Shown piece after piece: positions 34,789 through 43,930 of a DNA stretch of 64,000 nucleotides. Each line of letters starts with the position of its first letter. Position 1 is the stretch's first letter. The position numbers and the translations under genes were made by a program. Source of the DNA: a virus; IMG/VR virus record IMGVR_UViG_3300006931_000001, positions 53,395-117,394 of that record. One strand, given 5' to 3'. The notes beneath the pieces were generated by a model that did not search any database, had not been told where the DNA came from, and saw nothing but the letters and a program-made list of their open reading frames with translations.

Positions 34789-37089
34789 ATGAAGATCACT
34801 GCATGCAAGCTTGGCAAATATTTTCTTGTTCATCAAACCATGTCTACCACTGAGGCATTGCCTTATTCAAATAAACGCGCTGTGAATCACGTTGTGGTAC
34901 TTGATTGTAGTGGGAGTATGACTTGTGATCTTCCAAAATTGCGAGAGAATCTCAAGGCTCGCTTGCCGCAACTCATCGGTGAAGATGATACGCTTTCTCT
35001 CGTGTGGTTCAGTGGACGTTCTGAATTTGGTGTTATTGTCGAAGCTTTGAAAGTCAGCACTCTGAAAGATTTGGCGTCTGTCAATAAGATTATTGACCGC
35101 TGGCTGCGACCGATCGGCATGACTGGATTTGTCGAGCCTATTGCAGAAGTTTCGAAATTGATCGAGCGTGTCAAAAAGAATAATACCAACGTATTTTCTT
35201 TGTTTTTCATGAGTGATGGTTGTGACAATCAATTTTCACAATCGCAAATTCTAAGCGAGTTGACCAAATTGGATGGTCAGTTAGCGAGCGCCACGTTTGT
35301 GGAATATGGCTACTATGCTGATCGTCAACTGCTGTCCAAAATGGCGGAAACGGTTGGCGGTACACATATCCATTCAGATAGTTTTGAATCATATGAACCT
35401 GTATTTACCAAGGCTCTGTCTCAGACAGGTCTTTCACCTGTCAAGCAAATTACTGTGGAATTACAAGCTCAACCTATTGGTGATTTTGTATTCTACATAC
35501 ATAATAATGAAGTAATCACACATAGTGCGAAAGAATCACGTGCCACGATTAACGATGGTACTCAAGACATATTTTATGTGTGTAGTGAGATCATGCATGC
35601 TGGCGTTGGTGTTAGTGATTCATCACTGTATGCAGCATTAGGTTTATATGCTGTACGCATGAAATCAGACGTAGTTATGGAAATTCTTCGATACACAGGA
35701 GATGTAAAATTCATTGATATGTTTGCCTCTTGTTTTGGCAAACAAAAATATAGTGAATTTGTCAAGGCAGTTTACGCTGCAGCATTTTCGCCTGATTGTC
35801 GATATACACAAGGTCAAGACTACAATCGTGTACCCGCAGATAATGCGACCACACTATTGGATGTTTTAGATATTTTGGTGAAGAGCGATGCTTATGTCTT
35901 GCTCGATCATCCTGCATTTCAGTATAATCGTATTTCACGTGGCACATTAAGTGCAGATGAGAATCTGTCAGCTGCAGAGCAAGACACTATCCGTGACATC
36001 CAAGCCAAGATGTCAACGGAAAAGAACGCAAAGAAACTGAAGGCATATCAGGCTCAAATTGACGATATTCTAAACACCAAAAAAGATGCCTTGGTATTTG
36101 AGCCAAAAGCAATGCCTGGCGGTTACAGCATTTCCAGCCTTACCTACAATGAAGAACGTCCCAATGTTTCTATTCTTGTGAGAAAGGCTGGTACTGTAAA
36201 TCTGTCATCTCGTGCTGATACTGCACCAACCGGCAGTCCTGCATTTATGAGTTTGATGAAATCAGAAGGTGCAGTAATTCACACCTTCATTTATCGTAAT
36301 TATGCCATCATCAAAGATGGTCTGGTCAACGTTGATAAATTGCCCGTGCGAGTAGATCAGACAACACAATTGATGCTTACGGCATCTGGCGTAAAGATGG
36401 AGCCACTGTTTTCAGAAAAAGCCGATGAGTGGTTACTGGATTTCAAAAATTTGCCAATTGTTAATCGCAAAATGGTCAAAGATGTATCTGCCGAGGAAAT
36501 GGCCAAACTGGAATTTAGTCTGATCAAGGCACAAGCTCGTGCCAAGGTGATAAAGCACATTAGGAACGAGCGTTATCCTGATGTGAAAATTGAAGGTTGG
36601 AAGAGTGTGTATGGTGACGAAGCCACACACTGGCTAGCAGAGCAAGGTCTGACAGAATACAAAGGATATTCGCCAAAGACAGTACAAGCACCGGCCAAGG
36701 ATGTGTACAGAGGCAAAGCTCTTGAAGTCAAGCTTGCCGGGTATTCTGCACTGCCACCTGTCGATAAAGTCAGAGAAATGCTTCGTGATAGTAAAGCACT
36801 CAACGGTCCAAGCACGTTGATGGCAGAAGCAATCAAAGATGTTGAAACTTGGCTGTTCAAAAATCCTGAAAAGCTTCACAAGAATTGGCTTACTGAATTG
36901 GAGAAAGTCGAAGTGTCCAACGTGCGTAGCCTACAATTTCAGGCTGCACTAATTCGTTTCAGCATTATTGTTGGTCAGACCTGGTTCCAAGAGTTTTCTT
37001 CGCTTGAAGAGAATACGTATTCTTGTGTATGCGATAAAACAAAAGTGAAAGCAACATTTGTGTTGAGTGAAGTAGATATTCCGATCTGA
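34789..37089 (+). CDS. Large VWA-domain protein
   Basis: A 766-residue protein. A VWA domain occupies about residues 30-215, with MIDAS motif DCSGSM (D39, S41, S43) and the later TGF and SDGCDN loops. About 550 residues without a recognised family follow. Repetitive low-complexity segments are absent. VWA proteins bind partners through the metal site, often together with AAA ATPases. This is the second VWA protein in the window, after the CobT-like one, and might share the CobS-like ATPase. It lies between the polymerase and SSB/RecA genes. Confidence 0.65.
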   Translation: MKITACKLGKYFLVHQTMSTTEALPYSNKRAVNHVVVLDCSGSMTCDLPKLRENLKARLPQLIGEDDTLSLVWFSGRSEFGVIVEALKVSTLKDLASVNKIIDRWLRPIGMTGFVEPIAEVSKLIERVKKNNTNVFSLFFMSDGCDNQFSQSQILSELTKLDGQLASATFVEYGYYADRQLLSKMAETVGGTHIHSDSFESYEPVFTKALSQTGLSPVKQITVELQAQPIGDFVFYIHNNEVITHSAKESRATINDGTQDIFYVCSEIMHAGVGVSDSSLYAALGLYAVRMKSDVVMEILRYTGDVKFIDMFASCFGKQKYSEFVKAVYAAAFSPDCRYTQGQDYNRVPADNATTLLDVLDILVKSDAYVLLDHPAFQYNRISRGTLSADENLSAAEQDTIRDIQAKMSTEKNAKKLKAYQAQIDDILNTKKDALVFEPKAMPGGYSISSLTYNEERPNVSILVRKAGTVNLSSRADTAPTGSPAFMSLMKSEGAVIHTFIYRNYAIIKDGLVNVDKLPVRVDQTTQLMLTASGVKMEPLFSEKADEWLLDFKNLPIVNRKMVKDVSAEEMAKLEFSLIKAQARAKVIKHIRNERYPDVKIEGWKSVYGDEATHWLAEQGLTEYKGYSPKTVQAPAKDVYRGKALEVKLAGYSALPPVDKVREMLRDSKALNGPSTLMAEAIKDVETWLFKNPEKLHKNWLTELEKVEVSNVRSLQFQAALIRFSIIVGQTWFQEFSSLEENTYSCVCDKTKVKATFVLSEVDIPI

Positions 37090-37097
37090 AAAATACT

Positions 37098-37310
37098 ATG
37101 CTAACTGAGAGACATAGCGACATCCTGAAAAAGCTAGTATTGGATTTGCACGCTAATAATGAAATCACTGTAATGGCTTGTGATACATTATTAGCAACAA
37201 TTCATCAACTTACATTTCAAAAAGAACATGAACAGTGGTTGTGGGATTTTCTTCTGCGCAGTGATGACAATTTAGCTACGCAACTGCTTAAGCAGTTGCT
37301 TAAACAGTGA
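37098..37310 (+). CDS. Small helical protein, unknown
   Basis: A 70-residue protein nine bases after the VWA gene. It is all helical (SDILKKLVLDLHANNEITVM) and ends with a short repeat of QLLKQLLKQ. No family recognised. Confidence 0.5.
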   Translation: MLTERHSDILKKLVLDLHANNEITVMACDTLLATIHQLTFQKEHEQWLWDFLLRSDDNLATQLLKQLLKQ

Positions 37311-37311
37311 G

Positions 37312-37791
37312 ATGAGTAAACGACGCAAGAAATTTTTTGCTACACGTGAGTGTGCAGCTATCATAGCGCGTCACCCTACCACAGGTAAGGAAATCATAGT
37401 TAATTACCAAAAAGACGCAATGATAGGACCAAATATCGATGAAGAATTAACACGATTTCCTGGTCTGTTAGCGTGGTGGTTGCAACTACGTGACATCGCC
37501 AAAGATGATCTAGACGATGCACGACACAGAGAACATAATATTGAGGAAGATCTCGGCATCAAAATCCGAGACATGACGGAAAAACGAGGTGAACGGCCGA
37601 CAGAAACTTTGATTAAGACTCGAGTTCGTGCACATCCTAAAATGCGCTCAGCCTTTCGTAAGCGCATGTTGGCTGAGCGCAGATGGCGACAGCTCAATTC
37701 AGCTGTCGAAGCAATGATTGAAAAAAAATGGGCGATGCGTTCTATGATAGAACATAAACGCATCGATTTTGTATCTAAAGACTCCTACTAG
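37312..37791 (+). CDS. Basic helical protein, unknown
   Basis: A 159-residue protein with charged helices, including about residues 64-100 and 105-140, and many Arg/Lys. The start ATG follows directly on the previous stop. No motif identifies it. Position before SSB suggests a replication-accessory role such as helicase loading, by analogy with T4 gene order only. Confidence 0.5.
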   Translation: MSKRRKKFFATRECAAIIARHPTTGKEIIVNYQKDAMIGPNIDEELTRFPGLLAWWLQLRDIAKDDLDDARHREHNIEEDLGIKIRDMTEKRGERPTETLIKTRVRAHPKMRSAFRKRMLAERRWRQLNSAVEAMIEKKWAMRSMIEHKRIDFVSKDSY

Positions 37792-37801
37792 GAAAAGACA
37801 C

Positions 37802-38830
37802 ATGAAGATAAACAAAGGCAGAAAAGTCAAACGTCATTCTGACAAGAGTGAAGATGACGATGATGACTTAGCAAACATGCGTGAGAAGTATCGGAAGTAT
37901 CAGGCACGTGAGGAGGGAGGTGGTGGAGATCGTGGTGATTTCGATGTCTTGAAAGAAGGCAGTAATAATCGACGATTTTTGCCTATTAAAGGCACAAGAG
38001 AATTCTATTTTGAAGCGCCTGTTCACTGGAGTGTTGGACCGACAGCTCAGAAGGTGCGATGTATTGGTGCTTTCAATGAGAAAGGCTATATTCTCCCTAC
38101 CACGAAATGTCCTGTTTGTCGACGGTTTTTGGTAGAGCAGCAGAAAGTTAATAAGAAGTATAAGAGAGGTACAGAGGAAGGTAAGAAAGCGTATTTCGAG
38201 GTCAAGAATGCTTACCATCCTAAAGTGCGTTATTTCAGTAACGTTCTGAATGAGGAAGGCGAAGTTAAGATCTTAGAGTACGGAGAACAGATTTTTGGTC
38301 AGTTGCTTAGTCACTGGTTCGAAGATGGCTCCAAGGTCGGTGATTTTACGGATATTCATGATGGCAGGTGGATGAATATCCGTAAGATTATCCCAAAAGG
38401 AAATACGAACAAGACTAACTATAAAGTCCAGCCTGATGATGAAACATCAGAAGTCGAAGATTGGAAAAAGATTCGTAAGCAGTTGCACGATCTCAACAAA
38501 GCAGCAGGTGAGCTGACAAAGCCAAAGGAGATCAAAGCCATGCTAGATGGTGATGACTTGGATGACGATGACAATGATGACGATGACAATGATGACGAAA
38601 GTGATGATACAAGCGAAGACGATGATGAGAGTGACGACGATGATGAGAGTGACGACGATGATGAGAGTGACGACGATGATAGCGATAGTGGTAGTAATGA
38701 TGATGACGACGATGATGAAGAAGACGACGATGATGAAGAAGACGACGATAATGATGATGATACTGATGATGACGATGAAGATGATGAGCCTGTGAAACGT
38801 AAGAAATCCAAAAAGCATCGTCGTCATTAA
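37802..38830 (+). CDS. ssb: Single-stranded DNA-binding protein, gp32-like
   Basis: A 342-residue protein. ATG 37802 follows AGGAAAAG. The central part (about residues 48-215) has features of phage gp32-type [13 protein letters not shown], a Cys pair CPVC (about 101-104), an aromatic-rich [13 protein letters not shown] and a binding segment around [13 protein letters not shown]. Residues about 255-330 are a very acidic Asp/Glu/Ser tail, the usual protein-interaction tail of SSB. Unusually, the final residues are basic ([11 protein letters not shown]). It would coat ssDNA and recruit RecA and polymerase; the next gene is RecA. Confidence 0.75.
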   Translation: MKINKGRKVKRHSDKSEDDDDDLANMREKYRKYQAREEGGGGDRGDFDVLKEGSNNRRFLPIKGTREFYFEAPVHWSVGPTAQKVRCIGAFNEKGYILPTTKCPVCRRFLVEQQKVNKKYKRGTEEGKKAYFEVKNAYHPKVRYFSNVLNEEGEVKILEYGEQIFGQLLSHWFEDGSKVGDFTDIHDGRWMNIRKIIPKGNTNKTNYKVQPDDETSEVEDWKKIRKQLHDLNKAAGELTKPKEIKAMLDGDDLDDDDNDDDDNDDESDDTSEDDDESDDDDESDDDDESDDDDSDSGSNDDDDDDEEDDDDEEDDDNDDDTDDDDEDDEPVKRKKSKKHRRH

Positions 38831-39834
38831 TGCGTAAGAAAAAAGCACCTAAAATTATATACAAAGATACTGGAATTTACGCACAAGACGATAATCATAT
38901 TGTGCGTATATCCAAAAAAGAACGAAAGAAAATTGAGGCCAATCTCGCAAAAGAAGTTGCGAGGCTTCACAAGAAATATGGCGCAGAGAGCATCGTACCC
39001 GTTGTAGGCAAGCGAGGCGTTAAGGTAGATACATTTTCTACTCTAATGCCAGAGCTCAATGATTTATTAACAGGAGAATCTGACGACGATAACAACACCA
39101 TTGCCGGCTCTGGTACCGGCATGCCTAAAGGTCGGATCATCGAAATCTACGGCCCAGAATCGTCAGGAAAAACAACGCTCACACTTCACCTTATTGCAGC
39201 TGCACAGCGACAAGGTGGAGTGTGCGCGTTTATTGACGCTGAACACGCGCTAGATACGGCATATGCGGCGAAGCTACACGTCAAGCTACGACGACTCTTG
39301 CTTAGCCAGCCTGATTCAGGTGAACAGGCTGGTGATATTCTGAAAGACATGGTCAAGAGCGGTGTCTACACCTTGATCGTCGTCGACTCTGTAGCGGCGC
39401 TCGTACCGCAAGCGGAGTTTCTCAGCAAGAAATCTGACGGTGAGCGACGCACAGGTGAGACAGTGATGGGTGGTCAGGCTCGGTTGATGAGTCAGCTACT
39501 TCGTAGATTGACACGCCTATGTGCCAAGAGTGGAACCACTGTAATATTCACCAATCAAATTCGTATGAAGATTGGTGTTATGTGGGGAAACCCTGAAACC
39601 ACTCCAGGTGGCAATGCGCTGAAATTCTATGCATCGATACGGCTCGATGTGCGAAAGGTCAAGACACTCAAAAAAGGCACAAGCGTCACAGGCCATCGTG
39701 CACGTATCAAGTGTGTAAAGAATAAAGTTGCGCCTCCATTTAGAGAACTTTACGGAGATATTAAGCCAAATCGCGGTATCGTGCAGCTCTACGCAGATCC
39801 ACATTTTGGCAAGAAAGGAGCCACTGATGATTGA
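38830..39834 (+). CDS. recA: RecA/UvsX-type recombinase
   Basis: A 334-residue RecA-fold protein. Walker A GPESSGKT lies at residues 108-115, then [13 protein letters not shown], a Walker [13 protein letters not shown] (about 177-188) and the L2-type region [13 protein letters not shown] (about 237-249). It has a longer charged N-terminal extension than bacterial RecA (about 70 residues before the core). It makes strand exchange during recombination-dependent replication and repair. The start ATG overlaps the SSB stop (taATG). Confidence 0.92.
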   Translation: MRKKKAPKIIYKDTGIYAQDDNHIVRISKKERKKIEANLAKEVARLHKKYGAESIVPVVGKRGVKVDTFSTLMPELNDLLTGESDDDNNTIAGSGTGMPKGRIIEIYGPESSGKTTLTLHLIAAAQRQGGVCAFIDAEHALDTAYAAKLHVKLRRLLLSQPDSGEQAGDILKDMVKSGVYTLIVVDSVAALVPQAEFLSKKSDGERRTGETVMGGQARLMSQLLRRLTRLCAKSGTTVIFTNQIRMKIGVMWGNPETTPGGNALKFYASIRLDVRKVKTLKKGTSVTGHRARIKCVKNKVAPPFRELYGDIKPNRGIVQLYADPHFGKKGATDD

Positions 39835-40201
39835 TTCAACACAAATGATCGAGCTTGACAAGCGCCTATCAGAGCATGAGCGCGCAATTGAGCGTGCTAT
39901 GACTGCCGAATTTCACATGCAGACACTGTCTCGAGAGATCGAGCGTGTTCGTGTAGAGATGACATCTGCACGACAGCAAGTATCAAGCACGAGAGCTCTA
40001 CTGCTCGCGTGCATCGAAGAATTGAGTCCTACAGCAATCTTGGCTGAAGGTCCAGATGGGTTGTATCTAGAAAAAGAACAAACAACATCGCCTATGCCGA
40101 ATATAGGAGAACCGTGCAACTGTGCGGTTGCTGGTGTCAGAGAATGTAAGCGTCATGGAGTTTTGATAAACGAAGTAGCAAAAAGAGGAACAAACACATG
40201 A
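39827..40201 (+). CDS. Coiled-coil protein, unknown
   Basis: A 124-residue protein. ATG 39827 has AAGGAG six bases upstream, so the longer frame is rejected. Residues about 5-60 are a coiled coil rich in Glu/Arg. A Cys-containing segment ([11 protein letters not shown]) lies near the C-terminus. It is coupled to RecA by an eight-base overlap and may act with it. Confidence 0.55.
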   Translation: MIDSTQMIELDKRLSEHERAIERAMTAEFHMQTLSREIERVRVEMTSARQQVSSTRALLLACIEELSPTAILAEGPDGLYLEKEQTTSPMPNIGEPCNCAVAGVRECKRHGVLINEVAKRGTNT

Positions 40202-40413
40202 GTGAATTTAAACAATATAGACGTAGTCAAATTGCAGAATTACGTCCGTGGATGCCTGAAGATGATCTAAGTAATGTCGCAATCTCGGTACCTGATCGTA
40301 ATAACGGAAGTCCAAAACAAGGAGACATGATCGCACGAAATCCCAAAAATCACGAAGATCAATGGCTTGTATCAGCACAATATTTTGCTGATAATTTTGA
40401 ACCTCTTGTCTGA
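40198..40413 (+). CDS. Small hypothetical protein
   Basis: A 71-residue protein, ATGA-coupled to the preceding gene. Mixed charge, no membrane segment or metal motif. No family recognised. It directly precedes the RiPP-like precursor gene. Confidence 0.5.
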   Translation: MSEFKQYRRSQIAELRPWMPEDDLSNVAISVPDRNNGSPKQGDMIARNPKNHEDQWLVSAQYFADNFEPLV

Positions 40414-40439
40414 ATTCACACGTTACAAAGGAATAAATC

Positions 40440-40607
40440 ATGGAAAAGAAAAACAAGTCTGACAAGATTAGCATCCGTCGTGAGTCAATTCGTGAGCTGA
40501 ATCCCGTCACGGAACTACCGACCGTGAATGGTGGCGGTATGTGTAGCACTGCCGCACCGACAGGTATGTGCTGCACGCAAAGCAAGACGTGCACTAAAAC
40601 GCTCTGA
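40440..40607 (+). CDS. Lanthipeptide-like RiPP precursor peptide
   Basis: A 55-residue peptide after an AAAGGA ribosome site seven bases upstream. The N-terminal part looks like a class I lanthipeptide leader: KISIRRESIRELNPVTEL followed by a Gly-rich cleavage region (V-N-G-G-G, residues 29-33). The presumed core (34-55) has four Cys (35, 44, 45, 51), six Thr (37, 41, 46, 50, 52, 54) and two Ser (36, 48), exactly the residue set that LanB/LanC-type enzymes dehydrate and cyclise. No LanB, LanC, protease or transporter gene is visible here, so modification would need host enzymes or genes elsewhere in the phage. Alternative readings are a small Cys-rich metal peptide or toxin, but the leader-core division argues for a RiPP. 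Confidence 0.65.
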   Translation: MEKKNKSDKISIRRESIRELNPVTELPTVNGGGMCSTAAPTGMCCTQSKTCTKTL

Positions 40608-40613
40608 CTTGTA

Positions 40614-40628
40614 ACTAAATAATTTAGT
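40614..40628 (+). promoter_or_regulatory. Palindrome downstream of RiPP-like gene
   Basis: ACTAAAT-a-ATTTAGT is a perfect 7-base inverted repeat with one central base in the 61-base gap after the precursor gene. A weak TTGTAA/TTAATC promoter-like pair brackets it. It could be an operator controlling the next gene or a small terminator stem. There is no T-tract. Confidence 0.35.
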
Positions 40629-40668
40629 CTAGCTTAATCTGTAGCATTATGCGAAGATAAGGAGCGAT

Positions 40669-41268
40669 ATGAAAAAACGAGACAAATCTCTCAAAGTCAA
40701 AAAGCGCAGAATTCGTAAGGATATTGATAGGCGAGAAGAATGCATCAAACGATGCACACGTTTGTTATTTCGTCTTGATCGTCTGAATCGTCGTTATTTT
40801 AGAGGTGATTCAGCTGATATCAGACTTTGCAATGAATCGCTAGCACGCATTGTGGAGTACGTAAAAACGATGCCTGCGTCGTGGAATCCGCGTTCTAAAG
40901 GAAAGAACGCAATGATTCCTGGAATGAAGATTAGAATACGTGACGGTATTGAAAAATCACGTATGGCTACGATTAAGCATCTTGGAGGTCCAAAGCGTTT
41001 CTATGGAGCGCTGATTGTATCAGAAGACACACCCAAGACATTCATTGTCAAGCTAACCGACGGTGTGAAGACAGTTGCTTGGAAGCGCGACATTGAACCA
41101 ATTTGTGAAGGCGGACCAGAGCCTGTGGTGATTGATGATACACCTGAACCTGTGGTTCGTGAGGTAACGCCAGTAGATCCATTACAGAAGAAAGCTATTG
41201 AAAACAAGCACATCGAGCATGCACTGGCCGCACAGGCGGAAGAGAGCAAGAAAACAGGTGCGTCTTGA
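40669..41268 (+). CDS. Basic hypothetical protein
   Basis: A 199-residue protein with AAGGAG upstream. The first 60 residues are very basic (KKRDKSLKVKKRRIRKDIDR). A small beta region (about 75-140) follows, then a Pro/Glu/Val-rich linker and a helical end. Basic N-terminus suggests nucleic-acid binding. No family recognised. Confidence 0.55.
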   Translation: MKKRDKSLKVKKRRIRKDIDRREECIKRCTRLLFRLDRLNRRYFRGDSADIRLCNESLARIVEYVKTMPASWNPRSKGKNAMIPGMKIRIRDGIEKSRMATIKHLGGPKRFYGALIVSEDTPKTFIVKLTDGVKTVAWKRDIEPICEGGPEPVVIDDTPEPVVREVTPVDPLQKKAIENKHIEHALAAQAEESKKTGAS

Positions 41269-41525
41269 ATCATTTTGTGGTTACTGATAGCACCATGATC
41301 CTGTGCATCGGTTACGACAAACACCAGATGCAACTAGAAGTTGTGTTTTCAACGTCGCTTGACTACGTGTATGAGTATAAGAATGTACCGCTACAGACTG
41401 TTAACGGTTTGATGTTTAGTGAGAGCATCGGTAGTTATTTTGCAGCCAACATCAAATCGCACTATCACTTCACCAAGAAACCTATCTCTGCTACTCTGAA
41501 ACGAAAGCTTCACATCAAAGGATAA
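41265..41525 (+). CDS. KTSC-domain-like protein
   Basis: An 86-residue protein. It has the pattern of KTSC domains: IGYDKHQMQLEVVFS, YVYEYKNVP, then FSESIGSYFAANIKSHYHF. Such small domains occur in phage and bacterial proteins and have no clear biochemical role. The TTG start overlaps the upstream TGA; ATG 41295 would remove part of the first strand. Confidence 0.6.
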   Translation: MNHFVVTDSTMILCIGYDKHQMQLEVVFSTSLDYVYEYKNVPLQTVNGLMFSESIGSYFAANIKSHYHFTKKPISATLKRKLHIKG

Positions 41526-41531
41526 ATGACT

Positions 41532-41765
41532 ATGAAGAAAGATAAGAAGAGCAAGAAAGCTGACAAGGCGACAAAGAAGTCTAAGAAGGCCAAGCGCAAG
41601 ATGCCCAAGGGTGATGCACATCCTGCATCCAAGATCACGGACGCCAAGATCGAGAAGATGCGAGCGAAGTACGAGACAGGCAAGTATACACAGGCAGACC
41701 TGGCTAAGACCTTCGGTTTGTCTTTGCCGTATACTAATCGAATCCTCAAAGGACACGCACGGTAA
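41532..41765 (+). CDS. Lys-rich HTH protein
   Basis: A 77-residue protein; ATG 41532 is spaced properly from AAAGGA. The first 30 residues are Lys-rich and histone-tail-like. Residues about 35-75 fit a helix-turn-helix of Hin/resolvase style (EKMRAKYETGKYTQADLAKT, then LSLPYTNRILKG). It is probably a small DNA-binding regulator or nucleoid protein. Confidence 0.6.
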   Translation: MKKDKKSKKADKATKKSKKAKRKMPKGDAHPASKITDAKIEKMRAKYETGKYTQADLAKTFGLSLPYTNRILKGHAR

Positions 41766-41768
41766 GTC

Positions 41769-42032
41769 ATGCCTCGAATTTTCGTTGCTGTGAGCGATAA
41801 GAAGGATGACGTACCACGTCGTCTGGTGACAGGTGGCCTAGCAAATCTCAAGAAAGAGATGAAGGAGTATCCTGATACACGGTGGGTGGTATCGCTGTAC
41901 AATTTTAAACCAAGTGTGGATAATATCTGCACATTGATTAAAGGCATCACTTCAAAGAAAGCCATGAAACTCGTAACAGAGAATTATGAGTTTGAGGTGA
42001 ACAGCGGAGGTCGCCTGCGTCAAGTCAGTTAA
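41769..42032 (+). CDS. Small hypothetical protein
   Basis: An 87-residue protein starting three bases after the HTH gene. Basic alpha/beta composition (RIFVAVSDKKDDVPRRLV). No family recognised. It is the last gene before the intrinsic terminator. Confidence 0.55.
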   Translation: MPRIFVAVSDKKDDVPRRLVTGGLANLKKEMKEYPDTRWVVSLYNFKPSVDNICTLIKGITSKKAMKLVTENYEFEVNSGGRLRQVS

Positions 42033-42059
42033 TTGCCACCACAAACGCTCGACAGATTT

Positions 42060-42093
42060 AAGGCTCTACGTTGAATGCGTAGAGCCTTTTTCT
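42060..42093 (+). terminator. Rho-independent terminator
   Basis: GGCTCTACG (42062-42070) and CGTAGAGCC (42078-42086) form a perfect nine-pair stem with a seven-base loop, extended by AA/TT pairs, and are followed directly by TTTTT. It closes the transcript that contains the polymerase, RecA and RiPP-like genes. It is the clearest terminator in the window. Confidence 0.9.
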
Positions 42094-42120
42094 ATTCTCA
42101 TTTAAAGGATAATTTGGCTT

Positions 42121-42453
42121 ATGCCTCGTTTTCTCGTGACATATGTAATTCCTGAACAACACCACAAGCGAATTGTAGAATTACCATCTCCAGAAATTGC
42201 TGCAAAATTTGTGACAGATACGACACTTAATGCAATTAATATTAAAGTAGAGGAGCTTGGTAATAATGATGAGTGCACATCCAATCTAGAAGTATATCAA
42301 TGGTGTTCAGAGTGTGATCTTCCGATTTGGACATCAGATCCCGATGATTCTTATATAGGATGTAACGATCCTAGAAATCCATTCGTGCATACTGCATGTG
42401 CAAAAGCTCGCAAGAATATACTAGAATATACTAGAATGTGCAGAAAGCCATAA
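42121..42453 (+). CDS. Hypothetical protein with Cys pair
   Basis: A 110-residue protein after AAAGGAT. The N-terminal half is alpha/beta (RFLVTYVIPEQHHKRIV), the second contains CSECDLPI and later Cys residues, possibly a zinc site. It begins a new transcript after the terminator. No family recognised. Confidence 0.5.
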   Translation: MPRFLVTYVIPEQHHKRIVELPSPEIAAKFVTDTTLNAINIKVEELGNNDECTSNLEVYQWCSECDLPIWTSDPDDSYIGCNDPRNPFVHTACAKARKNILEYTRMCRKP

Positions 42454-42476
42454 GAAAATATGAAAGCATATATAGG

Positions 42477-43607
42477 ATGGATCGTATCAAAATGCATGTA
42501 GTCCTTGTATCGGATATTCATATCCATCCGTGGCAAGAGCATTCGTCTTTAAGACACGATGGTCCTAGCCGCTTACTGGATTGTGTTACTGTACTAGATG
42601 ACGTGCTTAGATACTGTCTAAATCATAGTATAGAGCACGTAATTGTAGGCGGTGATTTATTTCACAAGCGTGGAATTGTATACACGCAAGCTTACAATTT
42701 GATCGTGGAAAGATTAGCTGCGTTCAAGAAACATAGAATATCCGTGTATATGGTTGACGGAAACCACGATCATGCAAATAAGACAGGTACAGTGCACTGT
42801 GTGCAAGCCTTAATTGCAGCTAATTTGGTTTTTGGCATACCAGCATTTAGAGGCTACACGCTGTGGGACTTTAGAGAGCCTAAAGAAGCTGGTACTGAAC
42901 TCATCGTAAGTGCGTTGTCTTACTGCGATGATAAACATCAATTTGATAAACGACTAACACGTGTTTTGAATCAGTACGAGCATACTAGTAAAGGCTATCC
43001 TCATATTTTGGTGTGTCATCATGGATTCAAAAATGCACGTGTCGGTACAGCTCTTGAGTACCAAGTAAAAGAAGAAATTGATCCTGAAATACTCAGAGGC
43101 CATTTTGACCATATTTTCAGTGGTCACTATCATACGAGACAAAAAATTGGTGCATTAGATAACGCAATTTACATCGGCTCACCTTTGGAAAATACCAGAG
43201 GAGAAGGAGGAACACGTAAAGGATTTATTGACTACAACACGAAGACACATGATTGGAAATTAGTACCTATCAAGCGTCCGAAATTTATTGTGTTATCACA
43301 AGAAAGCATCAATGATAAAAATTATGACGACGTGGAAGGTAACTACGTTGATGTGGTTTACACTAAACTGAAAAATCCAGATGCATTTAGAGAACGACTG
43401 TTCAAACTCGGAGCGGCTGGTGTGAAGTTAGTACCACGAGCTCAAAAACGCGTGTCAGATGCGCCAGAAACGCGTTTGGATGTGAACCTCGGCATGGATG
43501 GCCGAACGCTCTTGAAGCGCTACCTGGCGCATTGTAAAGCATCTAAAACTCAACGTACGACATTACTTGAACTTGGTATTGAGCTCTTAGAAAAAGCACA
43601 ACAATGA
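42477..43607 (+). CDS. SbcD/Mre11-like nuclease subunit
   Basis: A 376-residue metallophosphoesterase. ATG 42477 is chosen since the previous gene ends at 42453; ATG 42492 is an alternative. Motifs in order: LVSDIHIH (about 10-17), GGDLFHKR (about 59-66), GNHDHA (about 96-101), VCHHG (about 180-184) and FSGHYHT (about 213-219). These provide the two-metal site. The C-terminal cap ends near 376. The partner SbcC-like ATPase is encoded at 45230. Together they trim or open DNA ends like T4 gp47/gp46, feeding RecA-mediated recombination. Confidence 0.85.
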   Translation: MDRIKMHVVLVSDIHIHPWQEHSSLRHDGPSRLLDCVTVLDDVLRYCLNHSIEHVIVGGDLFHKRGIVYTQAYNLIVERLAAFKKHRISVYMVDGNHDHANKTGTVHCVQALIAANLVFGIPAFRGYTLWDFREPKEAGTELIVSALSYCDDKHQFDKRLTRVLNQYEHTSKGYPHILVCHHGFKNARVGTALEYQVKEEIDPEILRGHFDHIFSGHYHTRQKIGALDNAIYIGSPLENTRGEGGTRKGFIDYNTKTHDWKLVPIKRPKFIVLSQESINDKNYDDVEGNYVDVVYTKLKNPDAFRERLFKLGAAGVKLVPRAQKRVSDAPETRLDVNLGMDGRTLLKRYLAHCKASKTQRTTLLELGIELLEKAQQ

Positions 43608-43930
43608 TATTAAAGCAATTTCTGACTGTCTACAGAGGCGCAAGTGTGGATACAGGAGGACTTTTATATTTTAACAATGCATATTATGATACATTAAAAC
43701 AGGCTATTGCTGATTCTAAAGACATTCCTCATCAATATAATTGGAGACCAGAGCCACAACCTGCTATAGAACTCACAGGAGGAGAAATATACATACTAAC
43801 TAAAATAATATTACATAAATACGATGATGATGCTAAACGCATTAAAGCGCTGGCTAAATTAACTGACGAAGAAAAAATATTATTAGGTTTGAAAAAGATA
43901 ATAGATTTGAAAAGTGAATCCAACAAATGA
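43604..43930 (+). CDS. Small hypothetical protein
   Basis: A 108-residue protein in an ATGA overlap after the SbcD-like gene and ATGA-coupled to the ligase. It has a mixed fold with a basic helix near the C-terminus (DDAKRIKALAKLTDEEKIL). No family recognised. Tight coupling with recombination genes suggests an accessory role. Confidence 0.55.
   Translation: MILKQFLTVYRGASVDTGGLLYFNNAYYDTLKQAIADSKDIPHQYNWRPEPQPAIELTGGEIYILTKIILHKYDDDAKRIKALAKLTDEEKILLGLKKIIDLKSESNK

Noticed and set aside
38419-38864. Ser-, Ile- or His-rich minus-strand ORFs over the SSB acidic tail
   Set aside because: Same cause: antisense of Asp/Glu codons.
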